Assembly: GCA_036396915.1 (NCBI GenBank)
Contig: DASWJX010000066.1
Coordinates: forward strand, 1-8,605
DNA length: 8,605 nucleotides
Direction: 5' to 3'
Origin: BM509 sp036396915
GTDB lineage: Bacteria > Desulfobacterota > Desulfuromonadia > Desulfuromonadales > Geopsychrobacteraceae
The first letter of the stretch is position 1; every line of letters begins with the position of its first letter. Made by a program: the position numbers and the translations under genes. Shown here piece after piece: positions 1 through 5,700 of this stretch. The notes beneath the pieces were generated by a model. The model saw only the letters and a program-made list of their open reading frames with translations, made no database searches and was not told the DNA's origin.

Positions 1-802
1 CGCTGGACAAAACCGGAGGCGGCCAGATCCGCCCGGGTAGTTGGGTCACTGTAAAGCTTGCCGTATTCCGCATAGCGGTTGTGGGCCAGCACCCGCCCTT
101 CGGTATCGACCACGACGGCACCGAGGGGATCGGCTCGGAGACGGCCAGGTACCGCAACCCGTGTTCCTTGTGGCGATAGGCGACGACATCCTTGACGGCG
201 CCGGCATCGACTTTCCCCTTGAGCACCGCCTTGGCCACCGCATCATGGGAGTCGAGATTGACATAGCTCTCGAAGTCGAACAGGGAGACGCCGCGGCGGA
301 AGAGATAATAGCGGGGAATGAGGTTGCCCGAGGTCGAATGATGACTGCTGAAGGCAAAGCTCTTCCCTTTCAGCTCGGTCACGGTTTGGATCGAACTGTC
401 TTCCCGAACGATGATGATGCTGGTGTAGAAGGGCTCCCCCTTTTCGTTGAGCGGCCTGAGGATGGGGATGGCGCCGAAACCCTGCTGCGCCTCGACAAAG
501 GTGACGTCGCCGAGAGAGGTCACCTGGGTTTCCCCCTCCTTCAGCATCCGTACCGCATCGGAGTAGTCGCGGGAGAGCTTCAGCTCGAAGCGGTACGGGG
601 TATTTTCGGTGAGGTAGTCCATGATCGGCTGGTAGGAACGATACATGATCATCGGATTGTAGCGGGGGATGACCCCGAAATAAACGATCGGTTGCGCATC
701 GTCGGCAGGCCGCCCGTCAGCGGCTGCCGGCGGCGCGGGAACAGCGAGCATGACGAACAGCAGGAGACTGACAACACACCTCATGGCAACCCTTTCGGAC
801 AT
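1..802 (-). CDS. PhnD-type substrate-binding sensor protein, N-terminal part, with an apparent frameshift; runs off the left edge
   Basis: The minus-strand frame from 802 encodes a short N-terminus, a hydrophobic signal segment (about residues 8-24, rich in V and L) and then a PhnD/phosphonate-family periplasmic binding domain. Seen directly: an opening strand with VYFGVIPRYNP (about 39-49), a TSLGDVTFVEA stretch, and the hallmark ELKGKSFAF followed by an STSG loop (about 142-160). Known family role: binding phosphonate, phosphite or similar oxyanions, either for an ABC importer or as the extracytoplasmic sensor of a signalling protein. The start at 802 is preferred over the in-frame ATG at 784 because a GGGGAGGG ribosome site lies 5 nt upstream. 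After residues SEPIP (near 125-142) the frame becomes nonsensical although it stays open to position 1. A plausible sequence resumes in a neighbouring frame, so the gene is frameshifted, carries a sequencing error, or has a small deletion. The PhnD fold usually continues further than this. No transporter subunits are adjacent, so a fused sensor kinase is more likely than an ABC component. Confidence 0.75.
   Translation of the reverse strand, partial: MSERVAMRCVVSLLLFVMLAVPAPPAAADGRPADDAQPIVYFGVIPRYNPMIMYRSYQPIMDYLTENTPYRFELKLSRDYSDAVRMLKEGETQVTSLGDVTFVEAQQGFGAIPILRPLNEKGEPFYTSIIIVREDSSIQTVTELKGKSFAFSSHHSTSGNLIPRYYLFRRGVSLFDFESYVNLDSHDAVAKAVLKGKVDAGAVKDVVAYRHKEHGLRYLAVSEPIPSVPSWSIPKGGCWPTTAMRNTASFTVTQLPGRIWPPPVLSS
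3..125 (-). other. Out-of-frame continuation of the PhnD-type sensor: Cache/PAS-like segment
   Basis: Reading the minus strand one frame over gives LGAVVVDTEGRVLAHNRYAE and then a GKLYSDPTTRADLAASGFVQ stretch to the edge. The pattern 'VVVDxEGRVLAH' followed by a GKxxSDP motif is typical of extracytoplasmic Cache-type or PAS-type ligand-binding domains in bacterial sensor kinases and receptors. No start codon or ribosome site precedes it, so it should belong to the gene beginning at 802. Restoring a single C to the CCCC run (plus-strand GGGG at 125-128) fuses the two frames as EPIP-LGAVVV. Whether the native protein joins there or has lost a longer stretch is unknown. Confidence 0.55.
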
Positions 803-807
803 ATATT

Positions 808-815
808 CCCTCCCC
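808..815 (-). promoter_or_regulatory. Ribosome binding site deciding the start at 802
   Basis: On the minus strand GGGGAGGG is followed by AATAT and ATG (802-800). This is much stronger than the AAAGGG before the in-frame ATG at 784, so the upstream start is chosen. It adds six residues ahead of the signal-like hydrophobic segment. Confidence 0.6.
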
Positions 816-1091
816 GGAAATGCCGATCGTCGCTATAATATGTTTTCCGCAGCCCAAAAGCGACCCATTGAGCCGACCGCTGCCGGCTTCGACCTCAAAA
901 GGGTTGCCGCACGCAGAGCTCCGAACCGTCGCAGTATCCACGCTTGTCCCGGCAACGGTCGAGGTGCTAGGAGCCCGTCGGACTATCCATGAACCGGCTG
1001 CAAATTCGGCTGCTTGGCCCAGATTTCAGCTCCTTTTCGGCCCATAGCTATGGCTATGAGCTCTCAAACGAGCCAAAATCTGGTCTCAAGC

Positions 1092-1120
1092 TTCCAAATT
1101 TTCGCTTCGGTCCGTATAAT
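1092..1120 (+). promoter_or_regulatory. Candidate sigma-70-type promoter for the channel operon
   Basis: A perfect -10 TATAAT (1115-1120) has a weak -35 TTCCAA (1092-1097) at the ideal 17-nt distance. It would leave a 5' leader of about 135 nt before the channel start. In a GC-rich region a perfect -10 is unlikely by chance but far from proof. Promoter activity is inference. Confidence 0.3.
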
Positions 1121-1249
1121 CCGACGGGCTCCCAGGCTGCTCTCACAAGCGGGAGAACAAATCGTGGACACAAGCGTTATGCGTCTGGTGAACAGAGCAA
1201 AACTGCGGAATTATCGCTTTTGCGATCAGGGCGGACGGTGGCTGCCGAC

Positions 1250-1254
1250 AGGAG
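1250..1254 (+). promoter_or_regulatory. Ribosome binding site fixing the channel start at 1262
   Basis: AGGAG lies 7 nt before the ATG at 1262. The frame is open further upstream to an ATG at 989, but the extra 91 residues have no channel-like character and that ATG has no comparable site. Confidence 0.65.
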
Positions 1255-1261
1255 CAAAACC

Positions 1262-2098
1262 ATGAGCTGGCTGGATGACGAGCGCTACACGACACCGCGG
1301 ACAAGCTGGCGGGCGCACCTGCACGAGGTGATCTTCGAGGCCGACACCCCGCTGGGAAAAGCCTTCGACGTGCTGCTGATCGTCAGCATCCTGGCCAGCG
1401 TGACGGCGGTGATGCTCGACAGCGTCGTCTCGGTGCGGGCGCAACATGGCAGCCTGCTCTACGGCATCGAATGGTTCTTCACCCTGCTGTTCAGCGTCGA
1501 GTACGGCCTGCGCCTGCTGTCGGTCGGCCGGCCGCTCAAGTACGCCACCAGTTTCTACGGGGTGGTCGATCTGCTGGCGATCGTGCCGACCTACCTGAGC
1601 TTGCTGCTGCCGGGCGGCCAGTACCTGCTGGCGATCCGCATCCTGCGCATTCTGCGCATTTTCCGGATCCTGAAACTGGTCACCTACCTCAGCGAGGCGC
1701 GACTGCTGATGCAGGCCCTGCGCGCCAGCGGCCGCAAAATCGCCGTGTTTCTCTACACGGTGCTGACCCTGGTGGTGATCTTCGGCGCGCTGATGTACGT
1801 CATCGAGGGGGAAGCGCACGGCTTTACCAGCATCCCGCGCAGCATCTACTGGTCGATCGTCACCCTGACCACGGTCGGCTACGGCGACATCTCCCCCCAG
1901 ACCAACCTCGGCCAGATGCTGGCGTCGGTGGTGATGATCTTCGGCTACGCCATCATCGCCGTGCCGACCGGTATCGTCACCGTGGAGATGTCGCAGGCCT
2001 TCGGCCGCAAGGTGTCGACCCAGGCCTGCCCCGAGTGCAGCGCCGAGGGGCACGACAGCGACGCCCGCCACTGCAAGTACTGCGGCGCGATGCTGTGA
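1262..2098 (+). CDS. Voltage-gated potassium channel (Kv-type, six transmembrane segments) with C-terminal zinc ribbon
   Basis: This 278-residue inner-membrane protein is a complete Kv-type subunit, expected to assemble as a tetramer and conduct K+ in response to membrane potential. Segments seen in order: S1 (about 31-55), S2 (66-88), S3 (95-116), a classical S4 with positive charges every third residue (R126, R129, R132, R135, K138), S5 (158-181), pore helix and selectivity filter TVGYGD (204-209), and S6 (218-243) containing the AVPTG hinge. After S6 the cytoplasmic tail is short and ends in a zinc-ribbon-like CPEC (256-259) and CKYC (271-274). This replaces the RCK or cyclic-nucleotide domain found in other bacterial channels. 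The ligand of the zinc finger and its influence on gating are unknown. The start is chosen from the AGGAG at 1250. The stop overlaps the GTG start of the next gene, suggesting translational coupling. Confidence 0.93.
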   Translation: MSWLDDERYTTPRTSWRAHLHEVIFEADTPLGKAFDVLLIVSILASVTAVMLDSVVSVRAQHGSLLYGIEWFFTLLFSVEYGLRLLSVGRPLKYATSFYGVVDLLAIVPTYLSLLLPGGQYLLAIRILRILRIFRILKLVTYLSEARLLMQALRASGRKIAVFLYTVLTLVVIFGALMYVIEGEAHGFTSIPRSIYWSIVTLTTVGYGDISPQTNLGQMLASVVMIFGYAIIAVPTGIVTVEMSQAFGRKVSTQACPECSAEGHDSDARHCKYCGAML

Positions 2099-2991
2099 GT
2101 GCGCATTTCAGTAACAGCCGGCAAATCAGCCCCTTCCATGCGGCCTGTTGCGCGTTTTTCGCGCTGCTTGCATTTGCCGGCAATTCCATCCTCTGCCGAT
2201 TGGCCCTCGGTGAAGGCTCCATCGATGCGGCCGGCTTCACCAGCATCCGCTTAAGCTCCGGGGCTCTGACCCTGGCGCTGCTCCTCAAGTTGTCTGCTGC
2301 CGGCCCTCCCGTTCAACGGCGCGGCAGCTGGATTGCGCCCGCCGCGCTGTTTATCTACGCGAGCGCATTCTCTTTCGCCTACCTTTCCCTGCAGACCGGA
2401 ACCGGCGCTCTCATTTTATTCGGCACCGTACAGCTGACCATGATCAGCGCCGCCCTGCTGTCGGGCGAACGGCTCAATACGGCCGAAGCGGGCGGTATCC
2501 TGCTGGCCCTGGCAGGCCTGATCTACCTGGTTTCCCCGGGGGTCACGGCACCGTCGTTGCACGGTACCTTGCTGATGACGCTCGCGGGGATCTCCTGGGG
2601 GATTTATTGCCTGAAGGGGCGAAGCGTAAGTGACCCTCTGGCCGAGACCAGCAGGAATTTTTCCCGCACCTTGCCTTTGGTTGCCCTCCTGAGCGTCTTC
2701 TCCGTTGCGCACTTTCATTTTTCTTTACCGGGTGTTCTGCTGGCCGTACTATCGGGTGGTCTCGCCTCTGGAGCAGGTTACGTTGTCTGGTATGCTGCCC
2801 TGAGGGGCATGACCGCAACCAGCGCCGCAACCGTGCAGCTGGCGGTTCCGGTGCTGGCCTCCATCGGCGGTGTCATGCTCCTCGCGGAAGAGCTGTCGGT
2901 CCGCCTGATCATTGCCACCGTCACCGTCCTCGGGGGAGTCGGGCTGGCCGTGGCCGGCCGCAAAGGCATCATCCGCAGGCAAGCCCCGTAG
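2095..2991 (+). CDS. EamA/DMT-family transporter
   Basis: This 298-residue hydrophobic protein has the size and about ten membrane segments of the drug/metabolite transporter (DMT) superfamily, with two EamA repeats. Repeat 1 starts at about residue 15 and holds a GFTSIRLSSGALTL helix and the GTGALILFGTVQ/GERL pattern. Repeat 2 starts near 155 and ends with VQLAVPVLASIGGVMLLAEE and a glycine-rich final helix. Family members export or import amino acids, nucleotides, drugs or other small metabolites; the substrate cannot be told from sequence. The frame is open far upstream inside the channel gene, but that part is a shadow. The chosen start is the GTG at 2095, which overlaps the channel stop by 4 nt. 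No ATG occurs in frame near the first helix and no good ribosome site is visible, so initiation probably relies on coupling to channel translation. Confidence 0.85.
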   Translation: MSAHFSNSRQISPFHAACCAFFALLAFAGNSILCRLALGEGSIDAAGFTSIRLSSGALTLALLLKLSAAGPPVQRRGSWIAPAALFIYASAFSFAYLSLQTGTGALILFGTVQLTMISAALLSGERLNTAEAGGILLALAGLIYLVSPGVTAPSLHGTLLMTLAGISWGIYCLKGRSVSDPLAETSRNFSRTLPLVALLSVFSVAHFHFSLPGVLLAVLSGGLASGAGYVVWYAALRGMTATSAATVQLAVPVLASIGGVMLLAEELSVRLIIATVTVLGGVGLAVAGRKGIIRRQAP

Positions 2992-3064
2992 CGAGGGGCT
3001 GTCAACCGACTCCGCCTGGCAACACGGAACGAAACGTTTGCCATGCTTCAAGGAGAGACTGATC

Positions 3065-3391
3065 ATGCAAAAATGCCCCTTCTGCGCCGAAGAGATTCAG
3101 GACGCGGCGATCAAATGCAAGCACTGCGGCGCGTTCCTGGCCGGCTCCGCCCCCTCGGCTTCGGCGGCCGCCAGATTGCCCTGGTATTTCGGCAAAACCT
3201 TTCTCGTCATCGCCTTTTTGAGCGTCGGCCCGCTGGCCTTGCCGCTGCTCTGGTGGCATCCGCGCCTGTCGCTGGCCTGGAAAGTCGGCCTCAGCATCGG
3301 CATTCTGGTCCTCTCCTGGTTTTTGTACCTGGCCACGCTGGAATCGCTGCGCACCCTGGAGGAGTATTACCGGCTGCTGGATAGCTTGTGA
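3065..3391 (+). CDS. Small zinc-ribbon protein with two transmembrane segments
   Basis: This is a 108-residue protein. Residues 1-25 form a zinc ribbon with C4-x2-C7 and C18-x2-C21, ending in CGAFL. An Ala/Ser-rich linker follows, then two hydrophobic segments (about 43-63 and 70-91) and a charged C-terminal tail with an EEYYRLLD stretch. The cysteines probably bind one Zn2+ on the cytoplasmic face. Such short 'zinc ribbon plus membrane' proteins are widespread in bacteria but have no established function that I can name. The start is supported by AAGGAG at 3050-3055, 9 nt upstream; a longer in-frame reading to 2912 overlaps the preceding transporter and is rejected. Its ribbon resembles the tail of the channel two genes upstream (CPxC, then CKxCGAxL), which may reflect a shared module or partner. 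Confidence 0.8.
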   Translation: MQKCPFCAEEIQDAAIKCKHCGAFLAGSAPSASAAARLPWYFGKTFLVIAFLSVGPLALPLLWWHPRLSLAWKVGLSIGILVLSWFLYLATLESLRTLEEYYRLLDSL

Positions 3392-3436
3392 TTGCCGGGT
3401 TGCCGCCGTCACCCCTTTTCGACCATCCGGAGTCGT

Positions 3437-4333
3437 ATGTCCAATTTTATTCTGATCGGTATCTTCGTCGGCCTGGGGCTGCTGTTCCGCAGGCTGGAGG
3501 CGTTTCCCAAGGATTCGGCGCAGGTGCTGAACATGTTCGCCCTCTACGTTTCGCTGCCGGCGCTGATCCTGCTGAAAATACCGCAGCTGGAACTGGGCAG
3601 CGAGGCGCTGGTTGCCGCCGTCACCCCCTGGGGCATGCTTTTGCTTTCCGTAGTGCTGGTCCTGCTGGCAGCGCGATACTTCGGCTGGAGCCGCTCGAAA
3701 ACCGGGACCTTGCTGCTGATCGTGCCGATCGGCAACACCTCGTTCATGGGCGTGCCGATGGTCAATGCCTTTTTCGGCTCACAAGGCATCCCCTACCTGA
3801 TCGTCTACGATCAGATCGGCACCATGCTGATCTTTGCCCTCTACGGATCGCTGATTCTTGCCATGTTTGGCCGGGAGGGGACATTGAACGTTGCTTCCAT
3901 AGCGCGGCGGGCGCTGACCTTTCCGCCGACCATCGCGGCTCTGGTCGGTATCGCATTACGCCCCTGGCCCTATCCTGAAGTGATCGTCACGACCCTGCAC
4001 GGCATAGCCCAGAGTTTGACGCCGCTGGTCATGACCGCCATCGGTCTGCAACTGCGCTGGCGACTGCACCCCGGCGTTATCGGGCCCTTGAGCTGCGGCC
4101 TGCTGATCAAACTGCTGCTTGCCCCGCTTGCGGCGCTGGCGATCCTCAGGCTGCTGGGCCTGCACGGTCTTCCGGTTGACATCACGGTCTTCGAAGCCGG
4201 CATGCCGCCGATGGTCACGGCCGGCGCCCTGGCGGTGATCGCCGGGATGGAGAGCGAGCTTGCGGTGGCGCTGGTGGGGATCGGGATCATTGTTTCCTTT
4301 GCGACCCTGCCGCTGCTTTATTGCCTGCTGTAA
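3437..4333 (+). CDS. AEC-family transporter (auxin efflux carrier type), first copy
   Basis: This 298-residue inner-membrane protein belongs to the auxin efflux carrier (AEC, Mem_trans) family, with about ten helices in two inverted halves. Seen: an N-terminal helix (4-18) followed by FRRLEAFPKDSAQVLN, the discontinuous-helix motif VPIGNTSFMGVPM (96-108) in the first half, and the matching FEAGMPPMVTAGALA in the second half. These broken helices carry the transport site in PIN-like and AEC proteins. Bacterial members export dicarboxylates such as malate or other organic acids, and amino-acid derivatives; the substrate here is unknown. The start at 3437 is chosen over a TTG at 3392 because residues from MSNFIL match the family's usual beginning, although the GGAG at 3429-3432 is only 4 nt away. 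It lies 45 nt after the zinc-ribbon gene. Confidence 0.9.
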   Translation: MSNFILIGIFVGLGLLFRRLEAFPKDSAQVLNMFALYVSLPALILLKIPQLELGSEALVAAVTPWGMLLLSVVLVLLAARYFGWSRSKTGTLLLIVPIGNTSFMGVPMVNAFFGSQGIPYLIVYDQIGTMLIFALYGSLILAMFGREGTLNVASIARRALTFPPTIAALVGIALRPWPYPEVIVTTLHGIAQSLTPLVMTAIGLQLRWRLHPGVIGPLSCGLLIKLLLAPLAALAILRLLGLHGLPVDITVFEAGMPPMVTAGALAVIAGMESELAVALVGIGIIVSFATLPLLYCLL

Positions 4334-4338
4334 GGCAC

Positions 4339-4382
4339 GGCAGCGGATTTCGCGCCGCTCGTGACCATCTGCAGCCGCTGCC
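4339..4382. repeat. Inverted repeat between the two AEC genes
   Basis: GGCAGCGG (4339-4346) is complemented exactly by CCGCTGCC (4375-4382) across a 28-nt loop, and a smaller AGCGG/CCGCT hairpin overlaps the left arm. There is no U-run after it, so it is not a terminator. It might moderate or process the transcript, or be chance in GC-rich DNA. Confidence 0.3.
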
Positions 4383-4408
4383 TGCCCCCGAACCAGGGAG
4401 ACCGTTCG

Positions 4409-5356
4409 ATGCTGGCCGATCTTAATTTCGCCGTTTTGATTACCGCCCCCGTCTTCTGCATTCTCGGTCTGGGGATCCTCTTCAAAAGGATCGGCTGGGT
4501 CACCGAGGAGTTCGCCAGGCTCGGCTCCGAGCTGGTGTTCAAGGTCACCCTGCCGTGCCTGCTGTTCGTCAAACTGGTGCAGACCGATTTCCGCAACGGC
4601 CTGCCGATCGGCCTGATCGTCTATGCGCTGCTCGCCACTTTGGTGCTGTTCCTGATCCTCGATCGGCTCGTCGCCCCCCGCCTGTCGCAGCCGCGGGACC
4701 GCGGCGTCTTCGTCCAGGGCGCCTACCGCAGCAACATGGGGATCATCGGTCTGGCGTTTTGCCTGAGCGCCTTCGGCGAGGGGGTGGTGCCCAGCGCCTC
4801 GATCTATCTGGCGGTAATGACCACCCTCTTCAATGTGCTGGCGGTGATCACCCTGACCCGGCATCAGGCCCAGCAGCCGGGGCGGGGGAGTATCGGCCGG
4901 GTGCTGCTCGGCATCAGCAAAAACCCGCTGATACTGGCGATCGGCGCCGGGGTGCTCACGTCGCTGAGCGGCATTTCGGTGCCGGAGATCCTGCTCGCTA
5001 CCGGCGGCTACTTCGCCCAGATGACCCTGCCGCTGGCGCTGCTCTGCGCCGGGGCCTCGATCCGCCTGCGCGAATTCCAGGCTTCGCCGCCGCTCTACGG
5101 CTCGGTGCTGGGCAAACTGCTGCTGGTGCCGCTGCTGATCACCCTGGGCGGGATCGCCATCGGCCTGCGCGGCGAAAGCCTGGGCGTGCTCTATCTGATG
5201 TGTGCCGCGCCGACCGCCGCCGCCAGCTACCCCATGGCCCAGGCGATGCAGGCCAATCACCACCTGGCCGCCGCGATCATCGCCGCCACCTCGCTGGGAT
5301 CGATGCTTTCCACCACCCTGGGGATTTTCCTGCTGCGCGGTTTCGGATTGATCTGA
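4409..5356 (+). CDS. AEC-family transporter (auxin efflux carrier type), second, divergent copy
   Basis: This 315-residue membrane protein is a second AEC carrier directly behind the first but clearly different in sequence. Seen: an N-terminal helix (about 9-24) followed by FKRIGWVTEEFARLGSELVF and the conserved TLPCLLF; the first-half broken helix RSNMGIIGLAF (107-117); and the second-half counterpart APTAAASYPMAQAM. The GN-type motif of the first copy is replaced here by the SNMGI form found in another AEC subgroup, which suggests a different substrate rather than a redundant duplicate. Organic acid or amino-acid export is the family norm; the actual substrate is unknown. The start at 4409 has GGGAG (4396-4400) 8 nt upstream and is preferred over an ATG at 4361, whose leader reads as cysteine/proline-rich non-membrane sequence. 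The gap to the first copy is 75 nt and to the next gene 65 nt. Confidence 0.9.
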   Translation: MLADLNFAVLITAPVFCILGLGILFKRIGWVTEEFARLGSELVFKVTLPCLLFVKLVQTDFRNGLPIGLIVYALLATLVLFLILDRLVAPRLSQPRDRGVFVQGAYRSNMGIIGLAFCLSAFGEGVVPSASIYLAVMTTLFNVLAVITLTRHQAQQPGRGSIGRVLLGISKNPLILAIGAGVLTSLSGISVPEILLATGGYFAQMTLPLALLCAGASIRLREFQASPPLYGSVLGKLLLVPLLITLGGIAIGLRGESLGVLYLMCAAPTAAASYPMAQAMQANHHLAAAIIAATSLGSMLSTTLGIFLLRGFGLI

Positions 5357-5421
5357 GCCGGCGGCCTGGTGAATGATATGCTTGTCCAATAAGCCCCGCA
5401 ACAGGTTTTCAGGAGGTCGTC

Positions 5422-5637
5422 ATGCAGGTCAGTATCGAATACTGTGTTCAGTGAGGATCACGCGAGAAGGCCGCCAGTCTGGCGGCGAAACTGGAAAAGG
5501 AACTGGCGGCCCGGGTCGAGCTGAGCGCATCGAGCGGCGGGGTGTTTGAGGTCGTCGTCGACGGCAGGCTGGTCCATTCCAAAAAACAGAGCGGAACCTA
5601 CCCCGACGAGGACCGGCTGATCGCCAGTCTGCGCTGA
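5422..5637 (+). CDS. selW: SelW-like selenoprotein (Rdx family, CxxU redox motif) with UGA-encoded selenocysteine
   Basis: Translated with the UGA at 5452-5454 read as selenocysteine, this gives a 71-residue thioredoxin-like protein: a first strand VSIEYCVQ, then the redox motif C8-V-Q-U11, a charged helix (14-31), then SGGVFEVVVDGRLVHSKK, and a C-terminal PDEDRLIASL helix. Order and spacing match the SelT/SelW/SelH (Rdx) family, whose members are small thiol or selenol oxidoreductases thought to act with glutathione or thioredoxin-like partners. Homologous sequence continues in the same frame on both sides of the UGA, and the only plausible start is the ATG with a near-perfect AGGAGG (5411-5416) 5 nt upstream. 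A SECIS-like hairpin follows the UGA. If UGA were a stop the product would be just 10 residues. The gene is the last of the plus-strand run, directly before the terminator. Its substrate, and any link to the transporters before it, are unknown. Host selA, selB, selC and selD must lie elsewhere. Confidence 0.9.
5452..5486 (+). promoter_or_regulatory. Bacterial SECIS element with the selenocysteine UGA
   Basis: The UGA (5452-5454) is followed after 15 nt by a stem GCCGCC (5470-5475) pairing perfectly with GGCGGC (5481-5486) around the loop AGUCU (5476-5480). The stem can grow to 7 bp with a GUC loop. Known bacterial SECIS elements sit inside the coding region just after UGA, with a small apical loop that has a G in its first two positions; both hold here. 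The role, binding SelB with Sec-tRNA, is inferred from position and shape. Confidence 0.8.
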
Positions 5638-5638
5638 A

Positions 5639-5682
5639 ACAAATCCGGACCGCCCCGGACAAGCGGGGCGGTCCGGATTTGT
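5639..5682. terminator. Strong hairpin terminator between convergent genes
   Basis: A perfect 19-bp stem (5639-5657 with 5664-5682) closes a 6-nt loop GACAAG. The outer pairs are A/T (AAAT with ATTT), so transcripts from either side end the hairpin in a U-rich stretch: GAUUUGU on the plus strand and GAUUUGUUU on the minus. It starts 1 nt after the selenoprotein stop and lies 18 nt after the minus-strand gene's stop, so it most likely terminates both convergent units. Confidence 0.85.
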
Positions 5683-5700
5683 GCTCAAACCGCGTGGTGC

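Larger units (their letters stand above)
803..1261. other. Divergent intergenic region without a recognisable gene
   Basis: This 459-nt spacer separates the minus-strand sensor gene from the plus-strand channel gene and should hold both promoters. Open frames across it give low-complexity or Arg/Ser/Pro-rich translations without any family resemblance. Small structures seen: a perfect 12-bp palindrome CCATAGCTATGG at 1042-1053, overlapping a 6-bp hairpin (CATAGC/GCTATG, 1043-1058), and a TATAAT box at 1115-1120. On the minus strand a TATTAT (complement of 835-840) lies shortly upstream of the sensor start, but I see no matching -35. No tRNA or riboswitch pattern is recognised. Confidence 0.5.

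Noticed and set aside
41..838. Long plus-strand open frame opposite the PhnD-type gene
   Set aside because: Its translation has no family resemblance, whereas the minus strand gives a recognisable PhnD domain with signal segment and ribosome site.
1197..1226. Small hairpins (GCAAAA/TTTTGC, ATCGC/GCGAT) before the channel gene
   Set aside because: Stems of 5-6 bp are expected by chance, and their position just ahead of the ribosome site shows no switch-like architecture.
989..1261. 91-residue N-terminal extension of the channel frame
   Set aside because: It has no membrane or channel character, and a good AGGAG at 1250 sits exactly before the ATG at 1262.
2982..3000. AGCCCC/GGGGCT hairpin over the DMT stop codon as a terminator
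   Set aside because: The stem has only 6 bp with a 7-nt loop and no U-run follows; the next gene is 73 nt away on the same strand.
3956..5401. 481-codon minus-strand open frame
   Set aside because: It is extremely rich in Gln, His, Arg, Gly and Asp, as expected for the antisense of Leu/Ala-rich membrane genes; it covers the two AEC carriers.
5422..5454. UGA at 5452 as an ordinary stop or a pseudogene mutation
   Set aside because: The frame continues for 60 family-like residues, the UGA falls exactly at the redox position of CxxU, and a SECIS-like hairpin follows.
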